In this document: positions 1 to 7,614 of the stretch, piece after piece
Layout of the letters: every line of letters starts with the position of its first letter
Position numbering within the stretch: position 1 is the stretch's first letter
From: Emticicia sp051209875
Lineage (GTDB): Bacteria > Bacteroidota > Bacteroidia > Cytophagales > Spirosomataceae
Assembly (NCBI RefSeq): GCF_051209875.1
Contig: NZ_JBNTQY010000001.1
Span: 2,356,001-2,420,000, forward strand
Reading direction: 5' to 3'
DNA: 64,000 nt
Position numbers and translations under genes: made by a program
Notes under the pieces: model-generated
Told to the model about the DNA's origin: nothing
What the model saw: only the letters and a program-made list of their open reading frames with translations
Databases searched by the model: none

Positions 1-1795
1 CAACTTCTGGTTTTTGAAGCAATAATTCTTCCACTTGCTTGGTTATCATATTGGTTTGTGATAGTGGTGTTTGTGAAGACATTTCAAGTTGAATGGCAAA
101 TTCACCACGATCTCCAGAACCAGCAAAAGCTGTACCGATAAACCCAGTTCCCAACAAAGCAATTGAGCCACAAAACATCACGAAGATGACAATTAGCACC
201 CAACGCTTATGATTGAGCGACCAAGCTAACATTTTTCCGTAATCGGCTTGTAAACTATCGAGGAATTTCTCAAAACCAAGATTGATTCTGCCCCAAAGAC
301 TTGATTTACTCAAAATTTCGATTTTTCCCCATCTTGAAGCCAATAATGGTGTAAGTGTGAATGATACTAATAAACTCATTAATGTAGAGAAAACAACCAC
401 TAAAGAAAATTCTCTTAGAATGTTACCAATCAAACCACCACTCATTGATAAAGGTAAGAAAACCACAACATCCACCAGTGTAATAGCCAAAGCCGTAAAA
501 CCAATTTCTTTTCTTCCTTCCAATGCTGCATCAATCTTGTTTTTCCCCATTTCGAGGTGGCGATAAATATTTTCCAAAACTACGATACTATCATCAACCA
601 AAATACCAACCACCAATGAAAGTCCCATAAGAGTCATTAGATTGAGTGAAAAACCAAAGACATACATCAGGATAAATGTGGGTATCATGGCCGAAGGAAT
701 AGCTACCAATACAAACATAGAACTACGGAAACTATGTAAGAAAAACAGCATTACACCTGCCACAATGATAATTGCTAAAAATAAATCATGTACAACCGCA
801 TCGGCCGATGCAAGTGTATAGACTGATTGATCGGCAGCAATATCATAAGTGAATTTCTTTGAAGCATATTCTTGCTCAATCTTTTTGAGAGATTCTTTCA
901 CTGCTTTACTCACATTTACTGCGTTAGCATCTGCTTGCTTGACAATTTCAATACCTATTCCAGCTTTACCATTATTTCTATTGAGTGTTTTGGTCTCGGT
1001 TTGCCCGTCTGTAATCATTGCAAGGTCTTTGAGTAAAACTCTACTACCATCGGCATTCTGACGAATAATAAGATTTCGTAATTCATCAATTTTTACAAGA
1101 TTAGCATCCAATCTAATCGAAATTCTATTATTATTGCTTAAAACACTACCTGCTGGGAAGGAGCTATTGCTATTAGCAATCATTTGGTTTACTTGTGCCG
1201 ACGAAATATTATAGGCTTGTAGCTTAGTATTATCAAGATTTACTTGAATTTCACGCTCATTGCCACCAATTAGTCGAACTGTACCTACTCCTGCAACGTT
1301 TGATAAAACAGGCTTAATTTTTTGGTCAATTAAATCATATAATTCAGGTTCTGACATATTGGCTGAGGCACTAATTCTTAATACTGGAATTTCATCAGTA
1401 TTAAAACGATTGACTACAGGGTCATTGGCATCTACTGGCAAAGTCGATTTAATTTGGTTGATTTTTCGTTCAGCATCTCTTTGTGCATCAAGTGTATTGA
1501 TACCTGATTTGAGTTGTACTGTAACAATTGATAAGCCTTCTGACGAACTCGAAGAAATTTTATCTATCCCTTCGATGGCAGAAACTGCCTCTTCGATGGG
1601 CTTTGTTACAACGTTCTGAATTTCATCAGAAGATGCTCCACGATAAACGGTCTGAACCATGATGACGTTGGCTTCAAATTTTGGCAATAAATTATAATTT
1701 AATTGCTTATAGCTGATAAAGCCAAACAGAATCAAAGTCACAAAAAAGACCGTAATCAACAAAGGACGTTTGATTGATATTTCTGTTATTGACAT
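1..1795 (-). CDS. RND efflux pump inner-membrane permease (AcrB/HAE1 family), 3' end cut by window
   Basis: Proton-driven inner-membrane pump of a tripartite RND exporter. About 598 N-terminal residues are visible from the ATG at 1795 (MSITEISIKRP); the rest lies left of the window. A first membrane helix at about residues 11-30 is followed by a periplasmic porter domain, then a cluster of helices containing GILVDDSIVVLENIYRH, the conserved TM4 segment whose two Asp residues relay protons in AcrB. It follows the membrane-fusion and TolC-like genes on the same strand, so it is the last visible gene of the efflux operon. Substrate cannot be told; regulation is probably by the MarR protein at the operon head. 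Confidence 0.93.
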   Translation of the reverse strand, partial: MSITEISIKRPLLITVFFVTLILFGFISYKQLNYNLLPKFEANVIMVQTVYRGASSDEIQNVVTKPIEEAVSAIEGIDKISSSSSEGLSIVTVQLKSGINTLDAQRDAERKINQIKSTLPVDANDPVVNRFNTDEIPVLRISASANMSEPELYDLIDQKIKPVLSNVAGVGTVRLIGGNEREIQVNLDNTKLQAYNISSAQVNQMIANSNSSFPAGSVLSNNNRISIRLDANLVKIDELRNLIIRQNADGSRVLLKDLAMITDGQTETKTLNRNNGKAGIGIEIVKQADANAVNVSKAVKESLKKIEQEYASKKFTYDIAADQSVYTLASADAVVHDLFLAIIIVAGVMLFFLHSFRSSMFVLVAIPSAMIPTFILMYVFGFSLNLMTLMGLSLVVGILVDDSIVVLENIYRHLEMGKNKIDAALEGRKEIGFTALAITLVDVVVFLPLSMSGGLIGNILREFSLVVVFSTLMSLLVSFTLTPLLASRWGKIEILSKSSLWGRINLGFEKFLDSLQADYGKMLAWSLNHKRWVLIVIFVMFCGSIALLGTGFIGTAFAGSGDRGEFAIQLEMSSQTPLSQTNMITKQVEELLLQKPEV

Positions 1796-1849
1796 TTTCT
1801 TATTTGTTAAAATTGTGAACTGGTTACTTGTTATAGGCCAATTGTTCCT

Positions 1850-1895
1850 AATGAAGTAAATCTTTAATAACTAATAACCATTAACTAATAACCAA
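1850..1895. repeat. short tandem direct repeat in intergenic gap
   Basis: The gap between the pump and adaptor genes holds two near-identical copies of TAACTAATAACCA (within about 1867-1895). It looks like simple intergenic repeat sequence; no function is evident. Confidence 0.4.
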
Positions 1896-2951
1896 TTATT
1901 TATCATTAGTTTTGATAATACTACTTCCGTCGGTCAAGTTGATTTGTCCGCTTGTTACTACCTCTTCGCCCGCTTCTAAACCAGCCACCACTTCAATGTT
2001 TTCGCCGATTTCACGACCAAGTGTAATTTTCTTTACGGAAGCTACATTGTTTTTTACAACATATACATAAGGATTTTTAACACCTTCTACTAAAGCTAAT
2101 TTTGGTATTTGTAAAACCTTTGCTTTTCCACCCAAATCAAAGCCAACCATTACATAAGTGCCTGCTCTCAGTGCATTTGTATTCAATTGTAATTCAACTC
2201 TGTAATTATGATTTTCATCTCCTTTAGGAGAAATAAATTTAATATTTCCTGCAAAAGATTTATTAGGAAAAACATCTGAGGTGATACTTGCATTTTGTCC
2301 TAAACGTAATTGGTAAACATCTTTTTCATTCACAAAAACGACTGCTTTTAAATGAATATCATCAACAACCGTTGCAATCACCGAACCAGGACTGACAAAT
2401 TCACCAGCCATCAATTTACGTGAAGTAACAATACCGCTGATTGGCGAAATAATATTGCCATCGCTTATTTGTTGTTTTACTTGTTCGATTTGCAAGCGTG
2501 TATTTTCGATATCATATTTGCTATTAATTACGCTTAATTCTGTACCTGCATTTCCTTTGAATAAGTCTTCATTACGTGCTAAATCTTTTTCTAATTTACT
2601 AAGTGTCAATTCATTAGATTTTAGATTGATCAGTTTTAGTTTTGATTCTAAACTCCCGATAACTTGCCCTTTTGCTACTCTCGTGCCTATTTCTATTGAT
2701 AATTTTTCTATTTTTCCTTGAATTCCAGCGGCAATAGTAGCTTCGCTGTTAAGTTCTAAATTGGCAGGTAATACAACTTTACCATCGTATTCTTTGTAGT
2801 CGACCAAACTTGTGGAAACGGCTACGGCTAATTTTGTACGGTCAACAACTACTTTATTGGCTTCTATTTTTTTCTTATTTTTAGCAAGCGTGTAAGTAAT
2901 GACGCCTATTACTGCTATTAAAGATATGGTGAGAATGAGCGACTTTTTCAT
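1896..2951 (-). CDS. RND efflux periplasmic adaptor (membrane-fusion protein)
   Basis: A 351-residue HlyD/AcrA-type adaptor that links the inner-membrane pump to the outer-membrane channel. An N-terminal hydrophobic anchor (residues 3-23) precedes the first half of the barrel-sandwich (lipoyl-like) domain (IEIGTRVAKGQVIGSLES), a coiled-coil hairpin, and the second half (ISPISGIVTSRKLMAGEFVSPGS), then beta-barrel and membrane-proximal domains. Length is normal for Bacteroidota adaptors. It starts 12 bp after the end of the TolC-like gene and precedes the pump gene, as in a standard tripartite operon. No lipobox is seen, so it is probably held by the N-terminal helix. Confidence 0.93.
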   Translation of the reverse strand: MKKSLILTISLIAVIGVITYTLAKNKKKIEANKVVVDRTKLAVAVSTSLVDYKEYDGKVVLPANLELNSEATIAAGIQGKIEKLSIEIGTRVAKGQVIGSLESKLKLINLKSNELTLSKLEKDLARNEDLFKGNAGTELSVINSKYDIENTRLQIEQVKQQISDGNIISPISGIVTSRKLMAGEFVSPGSVIATVVDDIHLKAVVFVNEKDVYQLRLGQNASITSDVFPNKSFAGNIKFISPKGDENHNYRVELQLNTNALRAGTYVMVGFDLGGKAKVLQIPKLALVEGVKNPYVYVVKNNVASVKKITLGREIGENIEVVAGLEAGEEVVTSGQINLTDGSSIIKTNDK

Positions 2952-2963
2952 TGATCTGTTTGA

Positions 2964-4325
2964 TTAAAATTGATTAATATAATTTTTTAAGTTTCCTTTC
3001 GATTTTTCGTATTCAAGTCTTGTACTCAAGAAATTGATGAGTGAATTCATATAATTACTTTGAGCTTCTTTGTATGTATAATCAGCGTTCAATACATCTG
3101 ATAGCATCGAAACCCCTTTTTGATATTCTAAACTACTACTTTCAAAAACTTCTTTAGCAAAATCAAGGTTTTCCTTATTAATTTTCAAATCTGATTGAGC
3201 CTTTTGAATCAGTGTGGCTGAGTTTTCAAAAGCCAATTGCATATTATCTGTGCTAATTTTCAAACTTGTTTTGGCATTCAATAAGCTTATTTCACTTTGT
3301 TTCAATTGACTATTTTTGCGATAACCACTGAAAATCGGTACATTTACTTTGAACCCAATTGATGAGAAATCAATCCAATTGGAGAGTGATTTGCCAAAAT
3401 CATTGCCAAAACTCATGACACCATATCTACCATACATCGAAACAGCTGGCAAAAAAGCGGCTTGTTTTCTTTTCACATCAAGTTCTTGCAGAAGAATATT
3501 ATTACTTTGAATCTTGTAGTCTAAAATATCCTTTACATCCAAAGCATTGTCTCTTTCGATTTGTGTCAGCGTTTCATAATTGATACTATCCAAAATACTT
3601 ATGTATTCGTTTAATGACATGCCCATGACATTTTTCAAACGATTCAATGCCACACCTTTGTTGGCTTGAATGATTGATTTTTGTGATAAGATATTATTGA
3701 GGGTAGATTTTGTACGGTCGAAATCAGTCTTTTTGATGACGCCTTTTTCTAAACGTAGTTTTAAAATATCTAATAATTCTCTGTATTTTTTTTCGTTTTC
3801 AAGCGTGATTTTTTCTTGCTCCAAATAAACCAGCACTTGAAAATACGCATTTGCAGTATTATAGATAAGATTATCTTGGGTTTGTTCTTTTTTCAAAATT
3901 GCCAATTGGGTATTAGGCTCAGCTGCTTTCAGTCCAAGTAGCATTGATTTGTCAAAAATCACTTGGTCAAGTTGAGCCGTGGCATTGGTATTGTATTGAT
4001 TACCAAACTGAATTCTTATTTCATTTGGACTAAAAGCTCCCGCAGGAATGACTGAAACCTGACGTTTCAAGTTGTCATCAAAGGTAATATTTGTACTTAC
4101 TTGCGGTAAATATCCTGATAAAGCTTCTTTTGCTTTTTCATTTGCGGCCAAAATCTCATTGTTGGCGATGGCATTATTTAAGTGATTTTTTAAGGCAAAA
4201 TCAATACAACTTTTAAGTGAAAGTGGTGTTCCCCCCAGTTGATTACTGGTATTCTGTTTTTGGCTAAAAGCAGTGATGGTGCCTATTTGCCAAACCATAT
4301 AAATTAAAAAACTTAATTTTTTCAT
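2964..4325 (-). CDS. TolC-family outer-membrane efflux protein
   Basis: A 453-residue outer-membrane channel of the tripartite pump. A signal peptide (MKKLSFLIYMVWQIGTITAFSQ) is followed by two repeats of long amphipathic helices typical of OEP/TolC proteins; the first begins with LSLKSCIDFALKNHLNNAIANNE, the usual N-terminal repeat signature, and the C-terminal repeat includes DVLNADYTYKEAQSNYMNSLINFL. It lies between marR and the adaptor gene. A dyad identical in layout to the one at the marR promoter lies 46 bp upstream of its start (4371-4388), so it may have its own MarR-controlled promoter in addition to read-through. Confidence 0.92.
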   Translation of the reverse strand: MKKLSFLIYMVWQIGTITAFSQKQNTSNQLGGTPLSLKSCIDFALKNHLNNAIANNEILAANEKAKEALSGYLPQVSTNITFDDNLKRQVSVIPAGAFSPNEIRIQFGNQYNTNATAQLDQVIFDKSMLLGLKAAEPNTQLAILKKEQTQDNLIYNTANAYFQVLVYLEQEKITLENEKKYRELLDILKLRLEKGVIKKTDFDRTKSTLNNILSQKSIIQANKGVALNRLKNVMGMSLNEYISILDSINYETLTQIERDNALDVKDILDYKIQSNNILLQELDVKRKQAAFLPAVSMYGRYGVMSFGNDFGKSLSNWIDFSSIGFKVNVPIFSGYRKNSQLKQSEISLLNAKTSLKISTDNMQLAFENSATLIQKAQSDLKINKENLDFAKEVFESSSLEYQKGVSMLSDVLNADYTYKEAQSNYMNSLINFLSTRLEYEKSKGNLKNYINQF

Positions 4326-4370
4326 GTGTTTGATTAATTGAATTTTTCTAAGAATAAGTTGATTTTAATA

Positions 4371-4388
4371 TAGTTGATTTGTCAACTA
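4371..4388. promoter_or_regulatory. probable MarR operator, copy 2 (marR-tolC gap)
   Basis: A perfect inverted repeat, TAGTTGA-TTTG-TCAACTA, in the gap between marR and the tolC-like gene. On the minus strand it falls between a TTTG element (around 4395-4398) and a weak TATATTAA box, so binding here would block a local promoter. It matches the dyad at 4852-4869 in both arms, with the same 4-bp spacer. Confidence 0.65.
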
Positions 4389-4401
4389 TTTAAACAAAAA
4401 T

Positions 4402-4833
4402 TTATGCTTCTGCGTTTTGTTTCAACTTTGATAAAACTTGTTTGAAAATTAATATTTCAGCATCCGAAATGTTCCACATAATAATTTCACCAAGACTCGT
4501 TATGACCGCTTTACATTTTTCCAATTCTGCTTCGCCTGCCTCGGTTAAGATAATATATTTTTTTCGACGGTCATTGGCATCATTTAAACGCTGTACCATT
4601 CCTTTTGCTTCCATTTGGTCAATATGACGCATAATTCCTGACTTATCTAACTGTAATACTTCAGCTAATTCAGATTGAATGGAATCTTCTTTCGACGAAA
4701 TAATTTTAAGTAAATGAAATTGTTCTGGCGAAATAGACATGCCGTGTTTCTCAAACTCGGCTGCTGATAGTTTGTGTAATGCCCTAATCGTGCTGGCAAA
4801 AATGAATTGAAGTGAATCTTTATCTAATTCCAT
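4402..4833 (-). CDS. MarR-family transcriptional repressor
   Basis: A winged-helix regulator of 143 residues. The recognition region SELAEVLQLDKSGIMRHIDQMEAKGMVQRLNDANDRRKKYIILTEAG contains the helix-turn-helix and the DxRxxxxxLT wing typical of MarR. A longer frame begins at a TTG at 4866, but that codon lies inside the operator-like dyad and just after a promoter box, so the ATG at 4833 (MELDKDSLQFIFAS) is chosen. It heads the efflux operon and most likely represses it and itself, with release by a pump substrate; the ligand is unknown. Confidence 0.88.
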   Translation of the reverse strand: MELDKDSLQFIFASTIRALHKLSAAEFEKHGMSISPEQFHLLKIISSKEDSIQSELAEVLQLDKSGIMRHIDQMEAKGMVQRLNDANDRRKKYIILTEAGEAELEKCKAVITSLGEIIMWNISDAEILIFKQVLSKLKQNAEA

Positions 4834-4851
4834 AAACTGTTGATAGTGATA

Positions 4852-4869
4852 TAGTTGATAAGTCAACGA
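4852..4869. promoter_or_regulatory. probable MarR operator, copy 1 (marR promoter)
   Basis: Inverted repeat TAGTTGA-TAAG-TCAACGA, one mismatch from perfect, directly downstream of the predicted -7 box of marR and upstream of its ATG. It would cover the transcription start, which fits autorepression. Confidence 0.65.
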
Positions 4870-4871
4870 TA

Positions 4872-4902
4872 TAAAATTAGATAAAGTTTCATTCGGTGCA
4901 AA
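4872..4902 (-). promoter_or_regulatory. marR promoter (Bacteroidota type)
   Basis: On the minus strand TTTG (4902-4899), a 19-bp spacer and TAATTTTA (4879-4872) fit the Bacteroidota TTTG-N19-TAnnTTTG pattern except for the last base. The operator-like dyad follows immediately. Confidence 0.5.
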
Positions 4903-4966
4903 GTTTTTTTTAGTTTTTTATAACTTTTGACTGAATTTGAATTGTTTTAGTCAAAAAACTTGTATT

Positions 4967-7402
4967 TTAATTGCTAAAATCAACTTCTGGGCGAGTAGAA
5001 TTTGAGTTTTTCTTTTTCACATTCGTCGTACTCTTGCGGTTGAGAGGGAGTTGAAGGGTTAATTTATAAAAACGGACTTCACGACGATTCATAGATTCTT
5101 GATATGCAGTAGCTTGGTCATAAATCGAAATTTGCCTTCTTGAATTAAAAATGTCATTAACAGTAAAAGCTATGCTACCTTTATTATTCCAAAATGTTTT
5201 ACGAATAGCAAAATCAGCCGCACGAATGGGTTTGCGATAACCTTGTAAACTTGGCGATTTAGCATCATAATTTCCACTTAATTGTGCTGAGAGATTTCCT
5301 TTAAATTTATAAGTCAAGTTTAGTTTTGAGCGGGCAGTCCAAAGACTTTTTGAATAAGTATCAGTTTGAAGTGTAAAATTGAAAACATTCAAACTGGCCA
5401 AAACAGAAAGGTTTTTGACCGCATAAAATGTTATGGTATTCTCAAAACCACCTTGAATATCTACTTTTACATTGGTAAAAGTTGTTACCAAAATGGAAGG
5501 GTCGGTAGTTGATGGTTGCACAAAAGGCTTAATGGTATTATCTTCATAAATATAATAAGCGGACGATAACCAATTTGTTTTACCAAAAGATTTGTTGTAG
5601 TTGAGTTCGGCAGTATTGACAAACTCAGGTTGTAAAGCAGGATTACCAATGGTAATATTTTGTTTGTCGCTTGACTGAATTCCAATGAAAATTTGTCTCC
5701 AGCCAGGGCGACCGATTTTTCTGCTCAAATTAAGTCCGATTTCAGATTCTTCTCCTAATTTTTTGCTAATAGCAAATGATGGAAAGAATGCTTTTATCCA
5801 ATTTTTTCCAGTGGTAGAAGGATAATAATAGCCAAAAGTTGTAGCTGGCTCAAATCTTGAAACGCCTTGTAAACTTGACTGTTCAATTCGCAAACCTGCC
5901 TGTAAACTGATATTGTGTTTTAATCGAGTAGTATAAAGTGCATAAAGTGCGTTGACTGTTTCAGTAATTCTGGCATTTTGCGAATAATCAGCAAGTAATT
6001 TGTAACTATTAGTAGCTTCTTGAAATTGATTAAAAAAATACTGTTGATCTCTAATATAAGTCAAACTTCGTAGCCCCAGCTCCCATTTGGTTGAATCATT
6101 GATAGGATGTGAGTAATCTAATTGAGCGACTAATTGGTTGCCAATGGTGTTGCCTGCAATCTTATCTTTTTCAGGTGAACCCACTTGGTTTGTACCATCA
6201 ATATTAAGCGATGTTGTCAACCAATCGGCAGCGTTTGAAACATTATTATGATTATATCCAGAAGTAAAGCTAAGTGTTCTTCCTTTTTGTGGGAAATTGT
6301 GTTTCCAATCGAGTTCTAAACCTTTATTATTGAATGTATTATTTGGAGTTGTTCTACGTTCGCCATAAGTAGTTCGGATATGATTCGCATCAAAATTATC
6401 ATAAGATTGGTTGGTTAGGCTATTAAACTTACCTAATACATAGATTCCAGCAATCGAAATCGTATTATTTTTATTGATATTATAGTCAGCAGCAATTCGG
6501 CTATTCTGAAAAACATTATTGAGTTTAATATTTGTATTTTGATTAAAATAGCTCGAAACTACACCATTATTTGAAAAATTGGTGCGATAAGCATAGTTGT
6601 CTAGCAAATTTTGAGTGGCATTAGCATTATAAAGTACAGAAAGATTCCATTTGCTTCGATTCATTTCGGCGTTCAACATACCATCAAAACGCCCAGCATT
6701 ACCTATTCCAACACTGGCAGTTCCATTATACCCTGCTGCTCTATTTTTCTTCAATACCAAGTTTACTATGCCACCAGTAGCTGCGGCTTCGTATTTGGCA
6801 GAAGGATTAGAAATTACTTCTACTGATTCTATTTGATTAGCAGGGATTTGTGCCAAACTTAGTTGCGTAGGTTTGCCATTGATATAAATCGTTGCTGAAG
6901 AATTTCTCAAAATAGCACTGCCGTCGGCATCAATAGATAGAGAAGGAATATTACGAAGTAAATTTTCGGCAGTACCACCAATACTGGTGATACCATCAGA
7001 TACATTAAATACCCTTTTATCCAAATTGAGTGTAGCAGTATTTTTTTGAGCTTTTACGCTTACTTCTTTTAATATAGAAGTTTCAGCTTGTAAAGAGATA
7101 ATACCTAAATTATTGTCTTCGGGAATACGTATTGTCTTTACAACCTTCAGATAACCAACAAAAGAAATACTTAATTTTGCTTTACCAACGGCTAAATTTT
7201 GAATCAAAAATTCGCCTTTTTCATTTGTACTACTACCTATTTTCAAAGAATCTGTTCCAATTCTTGCTTGCGATACTAAAATTGAAGCAAAAGGCAGGGC
7301 TTCTTTGGTGGTGGCATCAATTAATTTCCCATTAATGCTATTTTGTGCAATTAACTCTAAGCTATAAAGTGATAAGGTAAGCACAATCAGTAAAATTCTC
7401 AT
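4967..7402 (-). CDS. outer-membrane beta-barrel / TonB-dependent receptor-like protein
   Basis: An 811-residue outer-membrane protein. Signal peptide (residues 1-19, ending LELIAQ), a carboxypeptidase-regulatory-like domain (INGKLIDATTKEALPFASILV..., about 20-110), a plug domain (ATIYINGKPTQLSLAQIPANQIESVEVISNPSAKYEAAATGGIVNLVLKK) and a large beta-barrel of the OMP_b-brl_3 type. The plug is TonB-receptor-like, but no clear TonB box is visible. It diverges from a clear paralogue at 7615-10026; the two share domain order and plug wording (ISNPSAKYEA versus INNPSAKYDA). Ligand unknown. Proteins of this class are common in Bacteroidota and need not be for iron. Confidence 0.88.
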   Translation of the reverse strand: MRILLIVLTLSLYSLELIAQNSINGKLIDATTKEALPFASILVSQARIGTDSLKIGSSTNEKGEFLIQNLAVGKAKLSISFVGYLKVVKTIRIPEDNNLGIISLQAETSILKEVSVKAQKNTATLNLDKRVFNVSDGITSIGGTAENLLRNIPSLSIDADGSAILRNSSATIYINGKPTQLSLAQIPANQIESVEVISNPSAKYEAAATGGIVNLVLKKNRAAGYNGTASVGIGNAGRFDGMLNAEMNRSKWNLSVLYNANATQNLLDNYAYRTNFSNNGVVSSYFNQNTNIKLNNVFQNSRIAADYNINKNNTISIAGIYVLGKFNSLTNQSYDNFDANHIRTTYGERRTTPNNTFNNKGLELDWKHNFPQKGRTLSFTSGYNHNNVSNAADWLTTSLNIDGTNQVGSPEKDKIAGNTIGNQLVAQLDYSHPINDSTKWELGLRSLTYIRDQQYFFNQFQEATNSYKLLADYSQNARITETVNALYALYTTRLKHNISLQAGLRIEQSSLQGVSRFEPATTFGYYYPSTTGKNWIKAFFPSFAISKKLGEESEIGLNLSRKIGRPGWRQIFIGIQSSDKQNITIGNPALQPEFVNTAELNYNKSFGKTNWLSSAYYIYEDNTIKPFVQPSTTDPSILVTTFTNVKVDIQGGFENTITFYAVKNLSVLASLNVFNFTLQTDTYSKSLWTARSKLNLTYKFKGNLSAQLSGNYDAKSPSLQGYRKPIRAADFAIRKTFWNNKGSIAFTVNDIFNSRRQISIYDQATAYQESMNRREVRFYKLTLQLPLNRKSTTNVKKKNSNSTRPEVDFSN

Positions 7403-7543
7403 ATTTCTTTGGTATGTTTTTTACAAGTATAACCCTAAAAGGAAATAAATGTTCCTTTTCATTGTTAAGAATCGACAACCACAAACATTTATTCGACAGA
7501 ATGGTGAAGAAATATTTTAATGTATCAAATATATGGAATTACT

Positions 7544-7551
7544 TAACTTTG
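7544..7551 (+). promoter_or_regulatory. candidate -7 box for the rightward receptor gene
   Basis: TAACTTTG, a perfect Bacteroidota -7 element, lies 63 bp before the receptor ATG at 7615. No good -33 TTTG is seen at the right distance, so this is a moderate call. Confidence 0.4.
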
Positions 7552-7614
7552 TATTAAGCAGTGGAACACAAAGCTATTTTAATTTAAAAAGTAGGATAAA
7601 ATTGAAAACAACTC

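Noticed and set aside
282..1619. Three open frames on the plus strand (282-566, 849-1061, 1260-1619)
   Set aside because: They are antisense to the RND pump gene, whose minus-strand frame is continuous and carries the family motifs.
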